Of a stretch of DNA of 64,000 nucleotides, positions 55,147-64,000 are shown piece by piece. The position numbers and the translations under genes were made by a program. The stretch is from Xenopus tropicalis (taxonomy: Eukaryota; Chordata; Amphibia; Anura; Pipidae), in contig NC_030681.2 in the NCBI RefSeq assembly GCF_000004195.4, positions 92,139,681-92,203,680 of the forward strand, given 5' to 3'. How positions within the stretch are numbered: the stretch's first letter is position 1; each line of letters opens with the position of its first letter. The notes beneath the pieces are model-generated. The model made no database searches. It was not told the DNA's origin and worked only from the letters and a program-made list of their open reading frames with translations.

Positions 55147-55862
55147 GTAGGGACCAATAGGGTTAATATGCCCCTGTGGCTTTAAACCGTACACTTCAAT
55201 AATTTCTTGTTACTGAGCGAAGACCCATGTATCTCTTTTGCTATTTAGCATGTTCTATATTATTGGCTCATATAATAGGTAGACCACTCCCTCACCAGTC
55301 ACACTCTAACATAGTGTGCTAAAGCAAAGGGAAGGATCTTCCTTTTTGGCTGCATCTGTTGCCCCAGTAAAGCCATCTGCCCCAGAGTAAGTACAGGATA
55401 GATATATGTTATAGCACTTTCTAGAAAAGTGAAATAGTCAGCTTTAGTTAGAAAGAGCAGCTTTCTGGCTCCAACAAGGAGAGATTAGCTGGGAGTATTC
55501 TCCTTTACAGGCTCTGTTGCCTTAGTGAAGGGACTGCAGTAATGACAAGGGTATCAGACATAGTCTGACATCAGACATCCCCCTGATCCAGATCTGCTGT
55601 AGGGGATTCGGACCACTGAGATAGAAACCCTAAGGATAAAAGAGTCACTATCCAGACTGTCTTTACCCTGCCCGCACTGAGTTGGGATAAACCTGTGGAC
55701 GCTATACCTTTCTGCTTTGCTCTGCATTAAACCTGCCAATCCATACAGTCTGTATTTGTGAGTATTGCATAACCCTGTGGATCACTGTCGTGAACAATAA
55801 ACAAGTTTAGTTCTGTTTTGATGCATAAAGAGCTTCTGGCATCCTTAATTTACTATATTACA
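55147..55862 (+). mobile_element. Possible retroviral-type LTR
   Basis: Starts TGTAGGGACCAATAGGG and ends TACTATATTACA, TG...CA type. It has a polyadenylation signal AATAAA at about 55795 and is followed by TCTGGCAGTGGGATGTG, which has the look of a primer-binding/leader region. No second LTR or duplication was found, and no coding region follows, so it could be the remaining 5' LTR of a deleted element. Confidence 0.4.
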
Positions 55863-57541
55863 TCTGGCAGTGGGATGTGTAGTTTAACAACACCCCCATA
55901 AAATTGCTTCCACATAGCGAAGGCCCATCTTGTTTGTTAGAGTCCAGTGTACCCCATGCTCTAACCTATATGTAGCTGGACTTGTCTGTATTTACAGCCA
56001 AAAAGGGGTTACATTGTCATAATGCATTGCCAGGCCAAGTGTTAGACTGGAACTCTGTTGGCCCAATAAAAAGTCTGTTATTAAGGGCTATAGTTGTCAC
56101 CCAGATAGCAAGGGTTTCCCTAATTAGGAAAACCAGGCAGAACTCCACATCACAGACCCGCCTCCCCCCCGACCCCCATGATGTCACTCCCGCCCCCTGC
56201 CCAGCTTTCTTAGCTGGTAGAGGTGGCAACCTTATTAAGGGCCCGCACACAGATTAGATGTAGACAGTTTTAAATGTAATAGGTGTCATAGAAACCTATG
56301 ATGGAAATAGGAAATGGCTGATTTTCTTTGGCTGGTGAGTTTGATCCTGTGCTTAGATTTACTATGCAAAAAAAAAGATTCTTTGGGTTAATATCTCTTT
56401 TAATCTTACAATATTAGGTCTATACTACTCTTTCCCAACTCATAAGGTAAGTTAGAGTTTTATAGGCTGGTGGAATTATCTATTTACTCATGCCCCCAGG
56501 AGAATCTGTTATTAACTAGTAATGCATTTTGACAAACCATGCTTTCTTAGCCCCTTGGAAAGTCATTATTTTGTAGGTCCCAGCAGGAAATCCCACCTGA
56601 GAATTAGGCCACTGAAAGGAACTTTTCATTAGCGTCTGTGAAAGATGTTCACTAATAAGAGTAATCACGGCTGCTCCCATTGATAAAAATTAACAAGGCT
56701 AATGTTTTACACTACAGTATTAGAAATTAGAAGTTATTAGAAATATATAATTAGAAATTATTCAACATATATTTTCAGCTTAATACCTACACAGAAACAT
56801 GGTATATTGGGTTTATATAAAGGGAAATAAATAGTTACAAATACACCATATAGACAGCCAAAACAAAATTATAATGATAGTAAAAAGATGTCTGCAGCTG
56901 TCACTTAATGCATCTGCATACTTCTCGGAGCTTGTTGAACTGAATATATGTGCTGATTTTTGTGCTGGATTTTCAGCTGTAATTAAAACATAGTAACTGT
57001 TTTCACCTGCAGCTTCACATATTCATATAGTGATTAATGGAATATGGCTTTTAGCCAAGACTGAGAACTGTGAAATCATGACCAAGAATTATTTACAGCT
57101 ATAAATGATAAATTATTCTTACTTAACGCATCAATAAAATCAGGTTACCAGAGATAAAACATTTTTTTTCTAAGCTTGTTGATCATTTCAGGGTAAGAAA
57201 TTACTTTATTATAGCATTAATGTTTTTAATAAAAATGGTATATTTCATTTCTTTTAGTTTGTAAATATTACTTTGCACATATATTTGCTAAGCATCAGAT
57301 TTTTTGTTTCTTGATTCAGATTTTCAGCACTAAAAGTCACAGAAAAAAGGAGAGATTTTGGTGCGACAACTTGAAAAATTCAAGTTTTCGCAGCAATTCG
57401 AAAGAGTTGCAGTTTTTCTCAAACAGACTTTTCATATCGGATTTTTTTAGTAAATATCAGAAATTCAAGGAAATGTGTTTAGTCGAATTTTAAAAATAAA
57501 ACAAAAATGAAAAATTATAGTTTTAGTCAATCTGCCCCTTA
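55863..57541. other. Intergenic DNA with repeat edges
   Basis: Around 56100-56245 a GC-rich patch ends GGTAGAGGTGGCAACCTTA, like one end of the TAGGGTTGCC family at 48918. 57300-57541 ends TCTGCCCCTTA and may be a decayed palindromic copy. No gene seen. Confidence 0.5.
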
Positions 57542-58086
57542 GGGGCTGATTTACTAAGACACGAATTCGAATTGGAAAAATTCCGATTGGAAAACGAACA
57601 TTTTGCGACTTTTTCGTATTTTTTGCGATTTTTTTCGGCGCCTTTACGACTTTTCGGAAATTATCGCGACTTTTTTGTTACCAATACGATTTGTGCAAAA
57701 AAACGCGTGTTTTTCGTAGCCATTACGACTTGCGCGAAAAAACGCGAGTTTTTCGTAGCCATTCCGAAAGTTGCGCAAAATCTGGCGATTTTTTCGTAGA
57801 GTTAAAACTTGCGCCTTTTTCGTAGCGTTAAAACTTAAAAGGCGCGACATTTCGTGCAAGTTTTAACTCTACGAAAAAATCGCGACTTTTTGCGCAAGTT
57901 TTAACACTATGAAAAGATCGCCAGATTTTGCGCAACTTTTGGAATGGCTACGAAAAACTCGCGTTTTTTCGCGCAAATCGTATTGGTAACGAAAAAGTCG
58001 CGATAATTTCCAAAAAAAACGCAAAATACCGATCAAAAACGCAATCGGACGCATTCGGCCCGTTCGTGGGTTAGTAAATGTGCCCC
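57542..58086. mobile_element. TCG-rich palindromic element, core type 2
   Basis: Flanked by TTA on both sides (57539-57541, 58087-58089), a 3-bp duplication. Ends GGGGCTGATTTACTAAGACA and GGGTTAGTAAATGTGCCCC. Long arms are complementary and fold near 57850. The central region has no type 1 core and matches 40776-41210. Confidence 0.85.
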
Positions 58087-58675
58087 TTAGTGTATGCTTT
58101 AATGGGGAAAGCTCAATTTTTAAGAAAAATCCACTAAACAGTTATGGATGTTTAATTAATATATTTATGTTTAAGTTTCTTAATAGTGACAAAACATTAC
58201 CACTCTCATGTAGCTTTTATACATGATGTTCTTGTTTGTGTGTCTTATATAAAGCATGGTCTTAATCTTCAGGTATGGTGACCTTCTGCATGTTCATTTC
58301 ATACAGACTGCTGCTAGAGGAAGGAGGTGCATCAGGAAAGCGAGCGCTGGGGAATGTAGTGTGTTCTCCATATAGATGCAGCTTGACTTGGGACAGGGCT
58401 GTGAAAGCAATGATGCAGCTGCAGAAATAAACATTGATTTGTTTCCTGCTGACAGAGTTTAAGATTCATATGAATTTCTTTCACCTCACCCCAGTTAACC
58501 CAACCTTTGGGCCAGGGTATACATAACTATATTTAAATAAAGGAAAATATTTTGGTTTGGTGGATGTAATTACTGAGGAAAATAATATGTCCAGAAAGCT
58601 CCACATGAAGAGAATTTCCACTTGTATGCAAACCATACCTGTATACTGCTTATATTTCTAATATAATATAATCTA
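58087..58675. other. Intergenic DNA, nothing recognised
   Basis: No gene or repeat recognised. Confidence 0.45.
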
Positions 58676-59109
58676 TTAAAGGGGTGATTCACCTTTGGGG
58701 TAATTTCTAGTATGTCATAGAATGACCTGTTCTTAGCAACTTTTCAGTTGGTCTTTCTCTTTTGACTCTTTCCAGCTTTAAAATGGGGGTCACTGGCCCC
58801 CGCAGCAAAAAATCCATTCTTCTGTGAGGCTACAATTTTATTGTTACATTTTATTATCTTTCTATTTAGACCCTCCTCTATTCATATTCCTGTATTTTTT
58901 CAAACCACTGGCTTGTTGCTAGCTTACATTGGATCCTAGCCACGAGATAGCAGATAAAATTCCAAACTGGAAAGCTGCTGAACAAAAAGCTAAATAATTA
59001 AAATAAAACACCACAAATAATAAAAAATTAAGTCCAATTGCAAATTGTCTCATAATAGTACTGTCTGAATTTTACTAAAAGTTAATTTAAAGGTAATCTA
59101 CCCCTTTTA
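58676..59109 (+). mobile_element. T2-type MITE, TTAAAGGGGTGATTCACC type
   Basis: Left end TTAAAGGGGTGATTCACC, right end AGGTAATCTACCCCTTTTA. Interior ATGGGGGTCACTGGCCCC, GGATCCTAGCCACGAGATAG and AATTGCAAATTGTCTCATAA are shared with 1083-1490 (inverse) and 30525-30832. Confidence 0.9.
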
Positions 59110-59907
59110 GTTCTTATCAATCACCATGTTAAAACTGTTTACCACTAAAGAAAAAGAGGGGAAAATAAAAAATGTTATAAAAGTAAAGAAGCCAAATTCC
59201 CAGTGCTTTAAAAAAAAAAAAAATCAAAGTTGGACTATTTAAAAGATAACCAGATATCAGTAGATATGAGTAGGGCCTAGTGCACTCAGGGTATATATAC
59301 AATAGCAGTCCTTTTGGCTTTTTCCATAGAAACTTGGATGCTAGTGCTCTAGTGACTGGTTGAGTTGCCATTAGCCAAGCTGCAGGGTACAATTTTATAC
59401 AATGTGATGTCACAGCCAGATTAGTAACTGCTATATGTACTTCTCCACCTCAAATATATCATACGCATGATGCAACGTGATGTAATTATCTTTTATAACA
59501 AGTGAAGATAGGAAAAAAACTTATAGAAAAGAGAGCACCAAATGCTACCATCTCCTGATCTAGAATAAAAAGGATTTTGTTCCACCCTTTCCCTGAGTAG
59601 ACATATCAAATTATCTATAGCTTAGTCTATGTGCTTCAGCACTTGCATCCTGATCTCTGAAACCTTACCAGATGCCCTTTTCCACACAAGTTTTACAACA
59701 CTGTACTTGATATATAATACTCCATTGGATTGTTGGCCGGATGAGCAAGAGAAGCAAATTGAGATGTTAACTTTCTGGATTTGGTTTAATTTTCAAAAGG
59801 TTAACATCTCTTCTTACATCCTAAGTTAATCAAGATCTTTAGAAATGTGTAATATTCACAAAACTTGATATCATACGCCGGAGTGTGTGTTAGACTACAG
59901 TATTCCG

Positions 59908-60048
59908 TATCAACAAATAAAAGTGAAAAGAGCAAACACCACCGCAATGCTATGCTGCTTTATTTACACAACATGTTTTCAGTTGCGAAGGACTCATTCC
60001 TAATTAAAGTGTGGTGGTTATTGCTCTTTTCCCTTTTATTTGGTGATA
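59908..60048. repeat. Inverted repeat with ~36-bp stems
   Basis: TATCAACAAATAAAAGTGAA through AACACCAC pairs with GTGGTGGTTATTGCTC through TTTATTTGGTGATA, around a ~68-base centre containing AACATGTTTTCAGTTGCGAA. Probably a short repeat of unknown class. Confidence 0.7.
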
Positions 60049-60151
60049 CATGTGTATGTGAGTCCTCAGTACTGGAGTACAGTAGAGCAACCAAAGCTTT
60101 CTGGTGAGACTACTCTGTGAGTTGGGGAATAGCTGGGGTTCTCAACCAGTA

Positions 60152-60472
60152 CAGGTATGGGACCTGTTATCCAGAATGCTTGGGACCTGGGGTTTTCCAG
60201 ATAAGGGATCTTTCCATAATTTGGATCTCCATAACTTAAGTTTGCAAAAAAATAATTTAAATATTGTATAAACCCAATAGGATTGTTTTACCTCCAGTAA
60301 GGATTGGGTATACCTTAGATGGGATCAAGTACAAGGTCCTTTTTTATTATTACAGAAAAAAAAGGAAATAATGTTCAATAATTAGGATTATTTGCTTATA
60401 ATGAAGAGATGGCCTTTCTGTAGTTCAGAACTTTCTGGATAAAGGGTTTCCGTTTAACAGATCCCATACCTG
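60152..60472 (-). mobile_element. CAGGTATGGGA MITE, complete
   Basis: TA (60150-60151) CAGGTATGGGACC ... GATCCCATACCTG TA (60473-60474). Opposite orientation to 24559-24884, carries GATGGGATCAAGTACAAGG. Confidence 0.85.
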
Positions 60473-60474
60473 TA

Positions 60475-61456
60475 CTGTGTAATATATAAACTCACACTAT
60501 TATATATGTATGATGAGGATCTAATTTAATATAAATTCTTAAACATTTACATTGTATACATTGAATTTATAAACTTTTTTGTTCAAGAAATATGGACATA
60601 ATCATAGATGAACATGTTGTGTTTGCATGCTATTTGATCAAAAGTCAACGGATGCAGGGTTGTGTTTATTTATGCTACAGTTATGATAAACTTGGCTGAA
60701 AGCTTTCTCCTCTATCTGTAGGGTTGCTGCAGCCCTGAGGAAAGCAATGTGCTGTTAAGCAATACTATTAAAAATCCAAAGAGACAACATCAATATAAGG
60801 TACACAAGCACTGCATGATTTATAGATCAATTTACTGCTAGTAAAAACTAGAGGCAATGAAATTTTTTATGTGTTGTGGGCCTTGATATCTAGTGTAACA
60901 ATTCAAATCAAATTAAACTGATTTCAAATGCATTGTATAGTGTGGGATAATTTTCCTAGAGCCTAGACAGAAGCGCAGGGGATCAGGCACACATGCATAC
61001 CCCTACCATCCCTTGTGAATACAATGCTGCTAAACACTGACAATGCTGTATTCACAGGGTGATTCTCCAAGGTGCAGGTTGTAAACTGCGTAAAACTCAC
61101 CAGATTATGCTTGTTTTTCTACTTTGCCACTGTCCTTCTATACTTATAGAAAATTACCCCAAAAGTTGATGAGATCCTATATTTAATATTTTGATTTTCT
61201 AAAAAAGTCAGATTGACATAATAGCTTATATTTTCACATGTATACATGGTTGAGAGCCTGGAATGAGTTTAAACTTTGTAAAAATATTGTTTACACAAAT
61301 TGTATATAGTTATATAAAGTGTATATTGTAAGCATTTCTGAAGATTAAACACATTTTCCTGAGATTAAGCAAAAAAATACATACACAAAACATCTGTATT
61401 TGTGTTGACCCTTTGGATAACCTGTTGATAAATACAGAAGGAATTTTTCATCATCC
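60475..61456. other. Intergenic DNA, nothing recognised
   Basis: Only a short imperfect hairpin at about 61010-61062 (CCTTGTGAATACAATGCTG / GCTGTATTCACAGGG) was noted. Confidence 0.45.
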
Positions 61457-61905
61457 TTAAAGGAATACTGTCATGGTGATGTGCTCTGATAAACTTCAGT
61501 CACACTTTACTGCTGAGCTGCAAGTTGGAGTGATATCACCCCCTCCCAGCAGCCGATCATCAGAACAATGGGAAGGTAGCAAGATAGCAGCTCCCAGTAG
61601 ATATCAGAATAACACTCAATAGTAAGAAACCCAAGTCTGGCTTGGGACTCCTCCAGTTACATGGGAGTAGGAGAAACAATAGGTTATCTGAAAGCAGTTC
61701 TAATGAGTAGCGCTGGCTCCTTCTGAAAGCTCAGACTCAGGCACAATGCACTGAGATGGCGCCTACACACCAATATTACAACTAAAAAATACATTTGTTG
61801 GTTCAAGAATAACATTTTAAATAACAGACTGAATTATTTGCTATGTAAACAGTGTAATTTAGAAATAAAAATGAAACCATAAAAATTATGACAGAATCCC
61901 TTTAA
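61457..61905 (+). mobile_element. T2-type MITE, TTAAAGGAATACTGTCATGG type, complete
   Basis: Starts TTAAAGGAATACTGTCATGG and ends TATGACAGAATCCCTTTAA at TTAA. It is the intact reference for fragments at 2942-3286 and 21340-21690. Confidence 0.9.
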
Positions 61906-61997
61906 AGACTGGGAATAACAAGTATGGATGACAACCAGCTGGTTAATTACATGGTGGCAGCAACACATTTATTATTGATGCTGGGTAAATACATGTA

Positions 61998-62324
61998 CAG
62001 GTATGGGATCCCTTATCTGGAAACCCATTATCAAGAAAGTTCAGAATTACAGAAAGGCCATCTCCAATAAACTCCATTATAAGCAAATCATTTTAATTTT
62101 ATAAAATGATTTCCTTTTTCTCTGTAATAATAAAACAGTACCTTGCACTTGATCCTAACTAAGATATAATTAATTCTTATTGGAGGCAAAACAAGCCTAT
62201 TGGGTTTATTCAATATTTAAATAATTTTTAGCAGACTTAAGTTACGGAGATCCAAATTACGGAAAGATCGCTTATCCGGAAAACCCCAGGTCCCGAGCAT
62301 TCTGGATAACAGGTCCTATACCTG
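61998..62324 (+). mobile_element. CAGGTATGGGA MITE, complete
   Basis: TA (61996-61997) CAGGTATGGGATCCC ... CCTATACCTG TA (62325-62326). Same orientation and internal motifs as 24559-24884. Confidence 0.85.
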
Positions 62325-62326
62325 TA

Positions 62327-64000
62327 CCTGCAATCTACATACTGTAGCTGAGTGTAGTATCCACCTACATTCATACTCTTTCATGCATCTCTTTTAATAT
62401 TGATTATTTAATGGGATTCCCAAACCTCAGAGAGCACCCTGGTAAAATATTTTAGACTTGTTTTATTATGCTTTTTTAACTTCTTGCTCATATGTATTTT
62501 TCTATGTTTTTTTTAAATGACACTACAAGACAGAAATGAGTGATGATAAATTGAGTGATGTAAGGAGAAACGCTTAGGGCAGGTTTATGGAAGGTTGGAA
62601 ATTCTGTCACCAGTTAAATAATTCAAGTTGGCAGGAAATTATCCCTTATTTATCTTTGTTCTCTTGCATTTTTCACTAACTGTTCCTAAAACATGTTATT
62701 GATCTGTATTTCATAACATAAAAAAAACTTTAAGCTTCCTGAGAAATGTAAAAAGTTTTCAAAAAGCCTGTTAAACTTTGGGAAAGGATTTTTATAAATG
62801 TGCCCCTTGAGAAAGAAAGCAGATTAGAAAAAAGGGGAAGCATGGAAGAAAAAGATATCCTTTCTGCGAGAGCCAAGAGATTATGAAAAGGAAAGATAAA
62901 CAATTAGAAATGGTCATAAAATGTACTCATTACAATTACTGTGATTTGGAGGCCGACCAGCTCCCAAAGCAAAAGAGCTGCAGGGGGCACAGCCTGTCAT
63001 ATGACTTTAGCTAGAGGCTTGCTGTGTGACCCAATAGGCACTGGAAAAGCCTTTTTAGTGTTCAGCTATCTGAATCTATAACCTGACCAATATCAGCCAG
63101 ATGCTTTCGTAAGCTTTCATGAGCTACTTCATGGTGTTAAATTATTTTTTCGGTGTCTAATGGCGCAATCGCCCTTTGATGCAACTAATGTTGATATATA
63201 TGCGCTTATTTGATAAAGAACATGTAAGGAGGGCACACCAATTAATTTAATCCTTATTGCAATATAAAGAAACTATTATTATGGTTGCAAAGAATACATC
63301 TATTTCCTATAGACCATACCTGGCCAACAGACTAAAAAACCATGAAAGATAATAATCAACACACGCATTATATACAAAATGTTGAGGTTTTCTCAATGGC
63401 AAATGCTTATGCTTTTTCCATGCATTATGGGACATATTTATTATAGTGTGTAAGGCAACATCATCGTTACAAATGTGAAATGTGAGGGGAGCACCACCGC
63501 AATTACAAACCAAAAATCCTAGAAGGTGTGCATGGTCACAAGTATATGAAGCTATTTCTTTGCAAGTAGAAAGTATGACCATAAGGAATTACACCACCCC
63601 TTCTTATATATCTAAGACAAAATTCCCCCTAAAATGTACATTTTATTCTGCATATATAAAATTAAAAGACTATATACAAGTGTTATAAGAAAAATAATAA
63701 AATGTGCTAAAAATATCAGTCAGCACCGGGCTACCTGGTTAAGAGGAATTAACCCCTTGAGGAGGAAAACTTCCCTGGAGCTGGCAAATGGGTGCCCTGC
63801 TGGGCCAAAAGATGCACATGAATTGCTGGGTTATATATCAAACTGTTTAACCAACTATACCACAGACTAACACCATCTAAAAATAGGTGGTTATAGTAGT
63901 AATTGTGCCGTCAGTCTATTCACTGACTATACTGATAAATTACCAAAAACCATTACCACACTCACCAGTAGTGAGTCTCTGTGGTGGAAAACAAAGATTA
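62327..64000. other. Intergenic DNA to the window end, nothing recognised
   Basis: No exon or defined repeat on either strand. Confidence 0.45.

Overview
This window looks like vertebrate nuclear DNA from a frog, almost certainly a Xenopus species (X. tropicalis fits well, but I cannot exclude X. laevis). It is AT-rich with long non-coding stretches. It is crowded with TTAA-targeted MITEs whose ends read TTAAAGG, the Xenopus T2-type signature. It also holds several short palindromic DNA elements, hAT relatives, a Tc1 element, LINE pieces and LTRs. No bacterial-style gene order is present, and almost every open frame is a chance frame or part of a repeat.

Only one host coding exon is recognisable: exon 1 of kcnq5 (Kv7.5 potassium channel) on the minus strand at 9444-9835, ending in a GTGAGT splice donor. 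Bases 1-9443 are therefore the start of kcnq5 intron 1. Bases 9836 to about 10960 are its GC-rich 5' UTR and promoter region, and the remaining 53 kb is upstream intergenic DNA.

Layout. 0.8-2.3 kb: hAT-type element with perfect 8-bp target duplications. 2.9-7.9 kb: MITE fragments. 9.4-11 kb: kcnq5 exon and CpG-rich promoter. 13.8-14.5 kb: palindromic element. 16.4-20 kb: second copy of the first hAT family, enlarged by a 1.3-kb MITE carrying its own tandem repeats and by an insertion carrying a 49-bp minisatellite. 24-31.5 kb: MITEs, a C-rich hAT element and the 3' end of an L1-like LINE. 32.2-38.7 kb: an LTR retroelement with tRNA-Arg-type primer site, a gag-like frame with a zinc knuckle, no visible pol, and three later insertions (MITE, CR1/L2 LINE, hAT). 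39.4-41.3 kb: nested palindromic elements. 41.5-43.1 kb: a nearly intact Tc1 transposon with identical 210-bp inverted repeats. 46-49.6 kb: more palindromic elements and two hAT elements. 50.8-51.8 kb: about seven tandem units each carrying CCAAT-like and GC-box-like motifs. 53.1-53.7 kb: a solo LTR. 55.1-55.9 kb: a possible second LTR. 57.5-62.3 kb: further MITEs.

The most interesting object is the 32-38.6 kb LTR element. Two of its later insertions interrupt the gag-like frame exactly at their target duplications, and the reading frame is conserved on both sides. Its 5' LTR lacks nearly all of U3, and a perfect 63-bp copy of the sequence flanking the 3' LTR sits in its place. All family assignments come from reading the sequence and recalled knowledge; no database search was run.
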